DNA from: Actinomycetota bacterium
GTDB lineage: Bacteria > Actinomycetota > Thermoleophilia > Gaiellales > Gaiellaceae
Reading direction: 5' to 3'
DNA length: 19,909 nt
NCBI GenBank assembly: GCA_005883365.1
Contig: VAXA01000053.1
Location: 1 to 19,909, forward strand
Shown: piece by piece, positions 1 to 6,949 of the stretch
Layout of the letters: every line of letters begins with the position of its first letter
Position numbering within the stretch: position 1 is the stretch's first letter
Program-made: the position numbers and the translations under genes
Notes under the pieces: model-generated
Databases searched by the model: none
Seen by the model: only the letters and a program-made list of their open reading frames with translations
What the model was told of the DNA's origin: nothing

Positions 1-1
1 G

Positions 2-193
2 AAGCCGGAGAAGGCGACGGTTTCGTGCAGTCTCGGGACGATCGCCAGCGGCGGGACGGTGACGATCACGATCAACGTCAAGCCGACGAAGAAGGGTCAG
101 ATCACGAACACGGTCTCGGTGTCGTCGACGTCGCCGCCCGACCCGAACACGGCGAACAACACGGCGAGCGCGACGACCACGGTTCAGCCGTAG
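2..193 (+). CDS. C-terminal end of a DUF11-repeat surface/secreted protein (partial)
   Basis: An open frame runs from the window edge to a TAG at 191-193; the start lies upstream of the window. The 63 visible residues read as the second half of a DUF11 (conserved repeat) domain: a Cys-x-Leu-Gly-Thr turn, a TVTITI strand, then ITNTVSVSS and a DPNTANNTASATTTV ending. Such domains are beta-sandwich repeats of large exported or cell-surface proteins, usually strung together as stalks. The protein ends right after the repeat, with no LPxTG motif or C-terminal membrane helix, so a sorting signal at this end is unlikely. The Thr/Ser/Asn-rich composition fits an extracellular protein. Family assignment is good; the function of the whole protein cannot be judged from the tail. 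Confidence 0.8.
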   Translation, partial: KPEKATVSCSLGTIASGGTVTITINVKPTKKGQITNTVSVSSTSPPDPNTANNTASATTTVQP

Positions 194-239
194 AGTCGGT
201 CGATCAGATCGGAGGTGACACGCCTGCGCCCTCTCCATC

Positions 240-257
240 GGGCGGACTCCGCCCTTT
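240..257 (+). terminator. Possible terminator after the DUF11 gene
   Basis: A six-base perfect stem, GGGCGG (240-245) with CCGCCC (249-254), closes a three-base loop and is followed by TTT, with a second TTTT a few bases on. It lies 46 bases after the DUF11 stop codon. The stem is short and the T-run weak, so this is a modest call. Confidence 0.45.
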
Positions 258-354
258 CCGCATTTTCGCCCAGACGCGGGGCTGTGCCTCGTAGCAATGC
301 GGCTTCGGTCGTCGAAGGTCTGTGCTCATCGGTCCGCGCTGTGCCAATCGGTAG

Positions 355-438
355 TTGTCGAACTCGATCGGCCAGAGGGTCTCGGCGTGGAGCCCAGACG
401 GCTACCGCATCGAGCTGATCGACCGCAGCGGCCGGTAG
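355..438 (+). pseudogene. Possible remnant of a VOC/glyoxalase-family gene C-terminus
   Basis: In this frame the last 27 codons before the TAG at 436-438 include SAWSPDGYRIELIDR. This resembles the closing strand of vicinal-oxygen-chelate (glyoxalase/dioxygenase) proteins, typically DPDGYRIEL, where the Glu is a metal ligand. The frame is closed by a stop at 352-354 and no homologous text is visible further upstream, so at most a decayed fragment remains. A chance match, or a beta-propeller-type SPDG motif, is a real alternative. Confidence 0.3.
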
Positions 439-444
439 CGCCGC

Positions 445-1689
445 TCAAATCTCGGCGGCCTCGGGCACGTCGTGCAGGTGGCGGATCGGCGACGGGAGCA
501 GGAAGGCCATCCCGAGCAGCGCGCCGCCGGCGCCGATCCAGATCGTGTTGTGGACGCCGATCGTCGAGCCGAGCACGCCGGCGACGCTCGTGCCGAGCGG
601 CCGGACACCGTAGTTGACGACCATGAACGCGCCCGAGACCCGCGACCGCACCGGCGCGGGGATCAGCCCGCCCTGGATCACGCCGGCCAGGATGTCGAGC
701 AGCATCAGCCCGAGCCCCGAGATGAACTCGGCCGTGAAGAGGAAGGCGATCACGAGCCAGTGCGGCCCGCGCGCCGCGGGTACGAGCAGGAGCGGCGCGG
801 GGAAGAGGAAGCAGCCGATCAGGAACGCCGGGCCGACGCCGATCGCCCGCGCGATCCTGCCGGTGAGCGCCGCCGCGGCGAGCGTGCCCGCGGCCGCGAC
901 GCCGATCACGAGGCCGATGGTCGCCGGCCCGACGTGGAGGTAGCGGCTCGCATAGAGCAGGAAGAGCGCCCAGTAGACGAAGTTGAAGAGGTTGATCGTC
1001 GCGACGCCAAGCAGTTCGGCGCGCATCACGGGGTTGTGGCGGATCCAGCGGAGGCCCGTCCCGATGCCGCCCGTTTCGCGTGGGGCGCCCGGCGGGTCCG
1101 GCGCGTCGATCTTCCTCAGGAACAGCGCCGACCAGAGGAACGATACGGCGTCGAGCCCGAGCGCGTACGGCCCGCGCAGGAGCTGCACGAGCGCGCCCCC
1201 CAGGCTCGTTCCGCCGAGGAAGGAGAAGCCCCGGCTCCCGTTGAGCAGGGCGTTCGCCTCGATGTAGTCCTCCCGCTCGACGATGGTCTGGAAGAAGCCG
1301 CCGTAGCTCACGTAGAAGAAGACGCTCGCGCAGCCGAGCAGGAACGCGACGGCGTACAGCTGCGGCCAAGTCAGGTGGCCGAGGGCGAACGCGATCGGGA
1401 TGGTCACGGTGAGCAGCCCGCGCGCGACGTCGGCGGCGAGCATCACCTGCCGCCGGCGGCCGCTGCGGTCGACCCAGACGCCCGCGTGGAGGGAGAGGAG
1501 CAGGTTCGGCAGGAGGTACGCGGTCGTGAGCGCGCCCATCTGGGCGGCGGTCGCGTGCAGCGCGAGTACGGCGGTGAGGGGCAACGCGATGATCGACACC
1601 TGGTCGCCGAGCAGCGACACCGACTGGCCGATGAAGTAGCGACGGAAGTTTGCGTTTCGCCGGAGCAGCGAAGGGATGCGAGGTCTCAC
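445..1689 (-). CDS. MFS transporter (MFS_3 / EntS-like exporter)
   Basis: The 414-residue integral membrane protein has roughly twelve hydrophobic segments. The N-terminus reads NFRRYFIGQSVSLLGDQVS, the opening of MFS_3-type exporters such as EntS and macrolide-efflux relatives. The loop between helices 2 and 3 carries GVWVDRSGRRRQVM, which matches the MFS motif A pattern (G-x-x-x-D-R-x-G-R-R). It probably exports a small molecule by proton antiport; the substrate cannot be read from sequence. A GTG start (1687-1689) is chosen because the longer frame upstream is arginine-rich, crosses the divergent gene's promoter and lacks MFS character. There is no Shine-Dalgarno sequence; a TAGATT hexamer lies 8 bases before the start. 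Transcription diverges from the membrane protein at 1731. Confidence 0.85.
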   Translation of the reverse strand: MRPRIPSLLRRNANFRRYFIGQSVSLLGDQVSIIALPLTAVLALHATAAQMGALTTAYLLPNLLLSLHAGVWVDRSGRRRQVMLAADVARGLLTVTIPIAFALGHLTWPQLYAVAFLLGCASVFFYVSYGGFFQTIVEREDYIEANALLNGSRGFSFLGGTSLGGALVQLLRGPYALGLDAVSFLWSALFLRKIDAPDPPGAPRETGGIGTGLRWIRHNPVMRAELLGVATINLFNFVYWALFLLYASRYLHVGPATIGLVIGVAAAGTLAAAALTGRIARAIGVGPAFLIGCFLFPAPLLLVPAARGPHWLVIAFLFTAEFISGLGLMLLDILAGVIQGGLIPAPVRSRVSGAFMVVNYGVRPLGTSVAGVLGSTIGVHNTIWIGAGGALLGMAFLLPSPIRHLHDVPEAAEI

Positions 1690-1697
1690 GCGACCGG

Positions 1698-1703
1698 AAT
1701 CTA
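1698..1703 (-). promoter_or_regulatory. -10-like hexamer of leaderless type for the MFS gene
   Basis: On the minus strand TAGATT is followed by 8 bases and then the GTG start. It matches the TANNNT pattern seen before several other genes here. No clear -35 box was found. Confidence 0.5.
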
Positions 1704-1718
1704 CGCGGGCGGTGAGGC

Positions 1719-1724
1719 TAGGAT
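1719..1724 (+). promoter_or_regulatory. -10-like hexamer of leaderless type for the membrane protein gene
   Basis: TAGGAT is followed by exactly 6 bases and then the GTG start at 1731, so transcription would begin at or next to the start codon. It lies back to back with the MFS promoter; the two start codons are 41 bases apart. Confidence 0.55.
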
Positions 1725-1730
1725 CGCGGC

Positions 1731-2285
1731 GTGGGGGTGGCGCTCGCACTCGTCCTCTCCGCCGCCTTCGGCGCCGGCGACCAGTACCTCGGCAGCCTGA
1801 CCGGCTCCGGGCACCTCTGGGCCGCGGGCTGGTCAAGCGACATCAGCCTCCTCTCGGCGCCGTGGCTCGTCCTGCCGTTCGCCGTGGGAGCGGCGCAGCG
1901 CGAGCCGCGACGCGCAGCGCTGCTCGGCCTCGCCTGCACGTACGCCGCACTCGTCGGCTACGGCGTGATGACACTCAGTCCCGTCGAGAACGCGCACTTG
2001 ACGGTGGCGACCCTCCGCGGCTTCTTCGTGAGCGAGCGCAGCGTGCTCGTCGGAGGCTTCGTGACCGGGCCGCTCTTCGGCTGGTTCGGCCAGCAGTGGC
2101 GGACGCGGCGCGCGATCGCCGGCGCGCTCGTCACGGCCGCCGCCCTCTGCCTCGAGCCACTGGCACGCAGAGTGACCGTGAACCCGATCAGCCACCGCGG
2201 CGTCTGGCTGGCCGAGGTCGCCGCCGGCCTGGCGCTCGCCGCGGCGGTGCTCGTGCGCCGCTACTCCAGCAGCAGCCAGGCATAG
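1731..2285 (+). CDS. Six-helix integral membrane protein of unknown function
   Basis: The 184-residue protein has about six hydrophobic segments: near residues 2-20, 42-58, 63-84, 102-122, 127-148 and 160-178. Short loops rich in Arg (for example REPRRA and QQWRTRR) suggest cytoplasmic loops. There is no transporter signature, catalytic motif or Cys pair. It resembles small actinobacterial membrane proteins kept as domains of unknown function, but I cannot name the family with confidence. It starts with GTG directly after a TAGGAT hexamer and is divergent from the MFS exporter. The histidine kinase follows 30 bases downstream on the same strand and could be cotranscribed. Confidence 0.7.
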   Translation: MGVALALVLSAAFGAGDQYLGSLTGSGHLWAAGWSSDISLLSAPWLVLPFAVGAAQREPRRAALLGLACTYAALVGYGVMTLSPVENAHLTVATLRGFFVSERSVLVGGFVTGPLFGWFGQQWRTRRAIAGALVTAAALCLEPLARRVTVNPISHRGVWLAEVAAGLALAAAVLVRRYSSSSQA

Positions 2286-2315
2286 GTTTCCCCGGGTTGC
2301 GGAATAGCTCCGGCC

Positions 2316-3995
2316 GTGTGGTCGGAGGGTCCCACGGCGGAGCACGTCCGGCGGCTGCAGTCGGTCACGGATGCCGCGCTCGCGCATCTGCGTCTCGACG
2401 AGCTGCTCGGGGCGCTCCTCGAGCGGACCCGGCAGATCCTCGAAGTCGACACCTGCGCGATCCTCCTGCTCGACGAGGAGACGAACGAGCTCGTACCCCG
2501 CGCGGCACTCGGCATCGAGGAGGAGGTCGAGCAGGGCGTCCGCATCCCCCTCGGCGGAGGCTTCGCGGGCCGGATCGCCGCCGAGAAACAGCCGGTAATC
2601 CTCGACGACGTCGACCACGCGCACGTGCTCAACCCGATCCTGCGGGAGAAGGGGATCAAGTCGATGCTTGGCGTGCCGCTCGTCGTGGAGGCCGAGATGC
2701 GCGGCGTCCTCCACGTCGGCTCGCTCGCTCCCCGCGCCTTCAACGAGGGCGAGGTCGAGCTGCTCCAGCTCGTGGCAGACCGCGCCGCGCTCGCGATCGA
2801 GCACGCGCGCCTGTTCGAGGCCGAACGCGCCGCGCGCGAGCGGATCGAGCACGTGCAGGCGGTCACGGACGCCGCCCTCGCCCACCTCGAGGTGAACGAG
2901 CTCCTCCACGTCCTCCTGCCCAGGATCCGAGAGATCCTCCGCAGCGACACCTGCGCGGTCCTCCTACTCGACGTGGAGACGAACGAGCTCGTGGCGCGCG
3001 CTGCGCTCGGGATCGAGGAGGAGGTCGGTGTCCGGATCCCGCTCGGCGCCGGCTTCGCCGGCCGGGTCGCCGTCGAGGCGCGGCCGATGGTGATCGACGT
3101 CGACGAGTACCCGGTCTACAACCCGATCCTGCGACAGAAGGGGCTCAAGTCGATGGCGGGCGTGCCACTGCTCGTTCGAGGCGTCTCCCTCGGCGTCCTC
3201 CACGTCGGGACGCTCACGCCGCGGCGGTTCACGCGGGACGAGGTCGACCTGCTGCAGCTCGTCGCCGAGCGGGTCGCGATCGCCATCGAGCGGGCGCAGC
3301 TGCACGAGGAGCTCATCCAGCTCGACCAGCTGAAGCTGAACTTCGTCGCCATCGCCTCACACGAGCTGCGAACGCCGGCCACGGCCGTCTACGGCGTCCT
3401 CAAGACGCTTTCGGAGCGCGGCCATGAGCTGACCGGCGAGCTGCGAGAGGAGCTGCTCCGCGTCGGTGTCGAGCAGGGTGAGCGTCTCCGCCGGCTACTC
3501 GAGGAGCTGCTCGACCTCTCTCGCCTCGACGCGCGCGCCATCAACGTCGAGCCGCGACCGGTGGTGCTGAAGGCGGCCCTCGCGGACGTCGTCCACGGCG
3601 CGCTCGCCGTGACCGACGCGGTCGAGCTCGACATCCCGGACGACCTCGCCGCCGTCGTCGATCCCCTCGTGCTCGAGCGTGTCGTCTCGAACCTCGTCGC
3701 CAACGCGGTTCGCTACGGCGCCCCGCCAATCCGGATCGTCGCGCGTCAGCGCGACCGTCATCTCAGGGTCGCCGTCGAGGATGCGGGGCCAGGCGTGCCG
3801 AAGGAGCTCGAGGGCCGGATCTTCGACCGTTTCGCACGTGGCGGCGGCGAGACGGGCCACGGTCTCGGTCTCGCGATCGCCCGCGCGTACGCGCAGGCGC
3901 ATGGAGGAGATCTCGTCTACGACCCCCGTCCCGGCGGGGCGCGCTTCGAGCTGCTCATCCCCCAGGAGCGAAAAGGCCTGGGCAAGGCCGGCTAG
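2316..3995 (+). CDS. Soluble sensor histidine kinase with two tandem GAF domains
   Basis: The 559-residue protein has no membrane helix. Residues about 10-165 and 178-328 are two GAF domains so alike that they look like an internal duplication; each contains DTCA(I/V)LLLD, RAALGIEEEV, GFAGR and GVLHVG. The phospho-acceptor region (residues about 330-405) has the H-box ASHELRTP with His349. The HATPase_c domain (about 440-550) has the N-box NLVANAVRYG, the G1 box DAGPGVP and the G2 box GHGLGLAIA. It should autophosphorylate on His349 in response to a ligand or redox/light cue bound by the GAFs and pass phosphate to a response regulator. No regulator lies nearby, so it is an orphan kinase. The GTG start is preceded by ATAGCT six bases upstream, a weak -10. 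Its TAG stop overlaps the convergent gene's stop in a shared CTAG. Confidence 0.92.
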   Translation: MWSEGPTAEHVRRLQSVTDAALAHLRLDELLGALLERTRQILEVDTCAILLLDEETNELVPRAALGIEEEVEQGVRIPLGGGFAGRIAAEKQPVILDDVDHAHVLNPILREKGIKSMLGVPLVVEAEMRGVLHVGSLAPRAFNEGEVELLQLVADRAALAIEHARLFEAERAARERIEHVQAVTDAALAHLEVNELLHVLLPRIREILRSDTCAVLLLDVETNELVARAALGIEEEVGVRIPLGAGFAGRVAVEARPMVIDVDEYPVYNPILRQKGLKSMAGVPLLVRGVSLGVLHVGTLTPRRFTRDEVDLLQLVAERVAIAIERAQLHEELIQLDQLKLNFVAIASHELRTPATAVYGVLKTLSERGHELTGELREELLRVGVEQGERLRRLLEELLDLSRLDARAINVEPRPVVLKAALADVVHGALAVTDAVELDIPDDLAAVVDPLVLERVVSNLVANAVRYGAPPIRIVARQRDRHLRVAVEDAGPGVPKELEGRIFDRFARGGGETGHGLGLAIARAYAQAHGGDLVYDPRPGGARFELLIPQERKGLGKAG

Positions 3996-4576
3996 CCGGA
4001 CAACGCCTGCTGCAGCGCCGCGAGCGTCTGCGGCCCCACCACGCCGTCCTGGGCGAGGCTGTGCGCAGCCTGGAACCTCTCAACCGCCGTCTGCGTCGAC
4101 GGCCCGTAGTCGCCGTCGGGCTTGCCGGGTGAGAAGCCGAGCGCCGCGAGCGCCCGCTGAAGGATCTTGACCTGCGATCCCGTAGCGCCCGGCGAAAGCG
4201 TCTGCGCGGGCGCCTCCGTGGTCGGAGCGGCGACGGTCGGCGTCGAGGTCGAGACGGTCACCGTCACCGGCGCCGTCGGGGTCGTCACGGGCGGTGCCGC
4301 GGCCTTGCTGCTGAAGACACCGGCGGCCGCCAGGACCGCGAAGAAGAGGGCGAGGAGAGACGCGGCGATGATCGCCAGCTGCCTCGCCGTCAGAATCCGG
4401 CCGGCGATGACGATCTCCCGGCGGCCGTGGGGGTGGGCTCCCTCGTCCTCGGGCAGCACCCAGACCTCGTCGGCGTCGTCGTACACGCCGCGGGCGTTGC
4501 TCGCAGTCTCGGTCAGCGGCTCGGGCTCGTCGAACCAGTCGTCGTAGCCCGGATCGCGTTCCTCGCGACCCTCCAT
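3992..4576 (-). CDS. Membrane-anchored peptidoglycan-binding protein
   Basis: The 194-residue protein has three parts. Residues 1-60 are a cytoplasmic, very acidic region rich in Asp, Glu and Trp. Residues about 66-88 form a single membrane helix. A Pro/Thr/Val-rich linker (about 93-125) follows, then a PG_binding_1 domain (about 128-192) with the usual text: SQVKILQRALAALGF, then DGDYGPSTQTAVERFQ, then DGVVGPQTLAAL. It should sit in the cytoplasmic membrane with the binding domain outside, gripping cell-wall peptides or glycan. No catalytic domain is present, so it is probably an anchor or sensor rather than a hydrolase. ATG at 4574-4576 is chosen over the longer frame, which would run into the divergent promoter. 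The stop codon is shared with the convergent kinase gene. Confidence 0.85.
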   Translation of the reverse strand: MEGREERDPGYDDWFDEPEPLTETASNARGVYDDADEVWVLPEDEGAHPHGRREIVIAGRILTARQLAIIAASLLALFFAVLAAAGVFSSKAAAPPVTTPTAPVTVTVSTSTPTVAAPTTEAPAQTLSPGATGSQVKILQRALAALGFSPGKPDGDYGPSTQTAVERFQAAHSLAQDGVVGPQTLAALQQALSG

Positions 4577-4584
4577 GGATGCGG

Positions 4585-4590
4585 ACCGTA
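4585..4590 (-). promoter_or_regulatory. -10-like hexamer of leaderless type for the PG-binding gene
   Basis: On the minus strand TACGGT lies 8 bases before the ATG at 4576. There is no ribosome binding site between them. Confidence 0.45.
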
Positions 4591-4620
4591 CAGCGTTCGC
4601 CGGCGTCGGGACAAGAGATG

Positions 4621-4626
4621 TAGCCT
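4621..4626 (+). promoter_or_regulatory. -10-like hexamer of leaderless type for the PiT permease gene
   Basis: TAGCCT lies 8 bases before the GTG at 4635, with no Shine-Dalgarno sequence between. Its presence supports the short start over the longer open frame that begins at 4575. Confidence 0.5.
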
Positions 4627-4634
4627 CGCGCGGG

Positions 4635-5549
4635 GTGACGGCGCTCCTCATCGTGCTCGCGATCGGCTTCGCGTGGAGCATCGGCGCCCACTACACGGGC
4701 GCGGTCATGGGCATGCCGCACGCGCTCCGGGCCATCGGCGCGTGGCAGGCGCTGCTCCTCATGGCGCCGCTTGCGTTCCTCGGCGCGACGTGCGCGAGCC
4801 ACGCGGTCGAGCAGCGCGTCGGCTCCGGTCTCACCGACAGAAGGCTCTCGGTCAGCCAGGAAGTCGTCGTGGTCGGCGTCGCCTTCGCGCTCACAACCGC
4901 CTTCAACCGGCTGCGTGCGCCGACCTCGACGATCCAGATCCTCGTCTTCGCGGTTGTCGGCGTCACGCTGGCCGCGGGCCGGGGCGTCCGCTGGAGCACG
5001 ATCGGCCACCTGGCGATCGTGTGGGTGAGCGCGCCGGTGGCCGCCTTCCTGCTCGGAGCCTTCCTGACCAAGGGGCTCGACCGCATCGCGCTCGGTGAGC
5101 GGACCGGCGCCGCGCTCGTCGCCGTCGGAGCCGTCGCCGCCTTCGCGATGGGGGCGAACGACGTCTCGAACGCGAGTGGGGCGCTCGTCGGTACCGGCGT
5201 CTTCGGCCCGCTCGCGGCCGGCGCTGTCGGGGGCGCGGGAATCGCGCTCGGCGTCCTCACGTGGGGGAAGCCGCTCCTACGGCGCGTCGCGTTCGAGCTC
5301 GTCGACGTCGACCGCCCGATGGCGACGGCGGCGCAGCTCGTCCAGGCCGCCGTCGTCCTCGCGGCCGTCGCCTTCGGTTTCTTCACCTCGATGAACCAGG
5401 CTCTCGTCGGCGCGATGGCGGGGGCGGGCATCGCGCGTGGGCGCGAGGTCGTCCACCTCGAGACTCTGCTCTCGATCCCGATCGCCTGGGTACTTGGCCC
5501 CGCCGGTGCGCTCGCGGCCGGTTACGTGTTCGGCCTGCTGGTCCGCTAG
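4635..5549 (+). CDS. PiT-family (PF01384) inorganic anion permease, diverged
   Basis: The 304-residue membrane protein shows the two-repeat layout of PiT phosphate permeases. The second repeat has the signature GANDVSNASGALVG (from residue 173) and a partner element TSMNQALVGAMAGAG (from 251). The first repeat is recognisable by PTSTI (96-100) and VRWSTIGHLAIVW, but its signature reads GAHYTGAVMG (17-26): the usual Asn-Asp pair is gone. PiT proteins normally need both motifs for phosphate and cation binding, so substrate or mechanism may differ. It is shorter than typical PiT proteins. The GTG start is chosen because it opens a membrane helix and follows a TAGCCT hexamer. It is divergent from the PG-binding gene, and its TAG is shared with the convergent HD-GYP gene. 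Confidence 0.82.
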   Translation: MTALLIVLAIGFAWSIGAHYTGAVMGMPHALRAIGAWQALLLMAPLAFLGATCASHAVEQRVGSGLTDRRLSVSQEVVVVGVAFALTTAFNRLRAPTSTIQILVFAVVGVTLAAGRGVRWSTIGHLAIVWVSAPVAAFLLGAFLTKGLDRIALGERTGAALVAVGAVAAFAMGANDVSNASGALVGTGVFGPLAAGAVGGAGIALGVLTWGKPLLRRVAFELVDVDRPMATAAQLVQAAVVLAAVAFGFFTSMNQALVGAMAGAGIARGREVVHLETLLSIPIAWVLGPAGALAAGYVFGLLVR

Positions 5550-6862
5550 AGGGAGAGAACCGCCAAGAGTGCCTCGACCACGCGGGGATCGAACTGCGTC
5601 CCCGTGCACGTCTGGAGCTCGGCGGCCGCCGCCTCGCGCGAGAGCGCGCGACGGTACGAGCGGTCGCTGGTCATCGCGCTCCAGGCGTCGCACGTGCACA
5701 CGATCCGCGCGACAAGCGGGATCTCCTCCCCGGCCAGCCCGTCGGGATAGCCGTTCCCGTCCCAGTGCTCGTGGCAGGAGCGGACGAAGGGCCCGACCTC
5801 GCCGAGGAGGCCGCCGGCGCGCTCGAGCATGTCCTGGCCGAGGATGGTGTGCGTGTTCATCAGGGCCCGCTCCGCGGCGTCGAGCGGGCCCGGCTTGTTG
5901 ATGACCTCGCTCGGGATCCGCAGTTTCCCGACGTCGTGGAGAAGCGCGGTGAATTCCGCCATTCGCTGCGCGTCGGCGTCGAGCCCGAGCCGCTCGCCGA
6001 CGGCGAGGACGAGCTCGACCACGTCGCGGCTGTGTTCGCCGGTGTAGGCGTCGTCCGCCTCGATCATGTCGCCGAGCAGGTACGAGGTCCCTTGGTACGC
6101 GTTCTTCAGCTCGAGCACCTTGTCGTTCTTCTCCTCCCGCTCCCGGCCGACCCGGGCGACGATCAGCACCATGGGCAGAAGGAGGAGCAGTGCCTCCGGA
6201 TGGCGAGACGCCGGGAACGCCGCCAGCAGGCCGAGCGGCGCGAGGACCGTGTCGAAGCCGTAGGCGGAGAGCATGCTCCGGACGTGGTCTCGCAGCGAGA
6301 GTCGTACGACGGAGCGCGCCGTGACGTAGGTCGAGGCGGAATCGAGTACGAACTGCGCTCCGAGCGCGGCGACGTAGAAGGGGACGTCCCGCCAACGTGG
6401 CCCGTGCGTGCCGGCGAGGTAGAGGACGATCGCCGGGCCGAGTGAGAACCAGCAACTCGCGACCGTCAGTGCGAGGCGGTCGGCGGGCTCACGGCGCCGT
6501 AGGACGTTCGGCAGCTTCCCGAGCACCATCGCCGCGCAGATGACGAGCGGAAGCGTCCTCAGTGGCAGCACGAACCACATCCCCACGAACAAGGCCTCCG
6601 TGGGCAGGGCGACAAAGCTGGGAAACTCGACCTCCACGCGGGAGGCGATCGCATACGCGACGAGGCATGTCGCGAGCGCCGCGAACGAGAGCGGCCGGTG
6701 CGACGGGAGCAGGAGTGCCGTGAGCGCGACGGCGACGAACCCCGCTGCGAGCAGGCCGGTGACGCCCGTGCGGGAGAGGTGCTTCGACTCGCTCTCTCGC
6801 GCGAGCGCGAGAACGGCGTCGTTAGTGGTCCGGGCGGCGCCCGCGGCGATGGTCTCGCTCAC
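5546..6862 (-). CDS. Membrane-bound HD-GYP domain protein (putative cyclic-di-GMP phosphodiesterase)
   Basis: The 438-residue protein has an N-terminal half with about seven or eight hydrophobic helices (residues about 33-235), resembling the MASE-type membrane sensor layouts of cyclic-di-GMP enzymes. A short charged helix leads to an HD-GYP domain (about 250-435). Visible residues are His277, the HD pair His309-Asp310 in LLHDVGK, His338, and CHEHWDGNGYP at 363-373, followed by CDAWSAMTSDRSYR and FDP. The domain normally hydrolyses cyclic di-GMP at a metal centre. Here the first His of the usual HHExxDGxGYP is Cys363, so one metal ligand is changed while GYP is intact. It starts with GTG at 6862 and has no obvious Shine-Dalgarno sequence. 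No GGDEF partner lies in the window. Confidence 0.88.
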   Translation of the reverse strand: MSETIAAGAARTTNDAVLALARESESKHLSRTGVTGLLAAGFVAVALTALLLPSHRPLSFAALATCLVAYAIASRVEVEFPSFVALPTEALFVGMWFVLPLRTLPLVICAAMVLGKLPNVLRRREPADRLALTVASCWFSLGPAIVLYLAGTHGPRWRDVPFYVAALGAQFVLDSASTYVTARSVVRLSLRDHVRSMLSAYGFDTVLAPLGLLAAFPASRHPEALLLLLPMVLIVARVGREREEKNDKVLELKNAYQGTSYLLGDMIEADDAYTGEHSRDVVELVLAVGERLGLDADAQRMAEFTALLHDVGKLRIPSEVINKPGPLDAAERALMNTHTILGQDMLERAGGLLGEVGPFVRSCHEHWDGNGYPDGLAGEEIPLVARIVCTCDAWSAMTSDRSYRRALSREAAAAELQTCTGTQFDPRVVEALLAVLSL

Positions 6863-6864
6863 CG

Positions 6865-6874
6865 GATCATGATC
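6865..6874. promoter_or_regulatory. Palindrome GATCATGATC just upstream of the HD-GYP start
   Basis: A perfect ten-base palindrome ends two bases before the GTG of the HD-GYP gene. It could be an operator or a methylation target, but a single copy proves nothing. Confidence 0.2.
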
Positions 6875-6949
6875 GGCATCCCGCCGAGGGAGGCTTGAGC
6901 TTCGGCCGACAAACCCTCGTTCGTTCCTGCGGCTCTGGCGAGGTGTCTG

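Larger units (their letters stand above)
194..444. other. Spacer without a convincing gene
   Basis: This 251-base stretch separates the DUF11 tail from the convergent MFS gene. Apart from the hairpin at 240-257 and a short VOC-like peptide remnant at 355-438, I see nothing coding: the longer open frames here have arginine/alanine/serine-rich shadow composition and no start signal. Confidence 0.6.

Noticed and set aside
215..418. Small plus-strand frame of 67 codons in the spacer after the DUF11 gene
   Set aside because: Ser/Arg/Ala-rich text, no ribosome binding site or promoter, and it runs through the candidate terminator hairpin.
472..1800. Plus-strand open frame of 442 codons opposite the MFS gene
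   Set aside because: Composition (Glu/Arg/Asp runs) is that of an antisense frame; the membrane protein on the minus strand is clearly coding.
1833..2909. Minus-strand frame of 358 codons opposite the membrane protein and the kinase
   Set aside because: Antisense shadow of the GAF repeats, including its apparent repeats.
2340..3300. Direct DNA repeat as a mobile or CRISPR-like structure
   Set aside because: The repetition is the two GAF domains within one continuous reading frame.
1676..3427. Plus-strand frame of 583 codons across the membrane protein and kinase
   Set aside because: Its Arg-rich text covers two better-supported genes in another frame.
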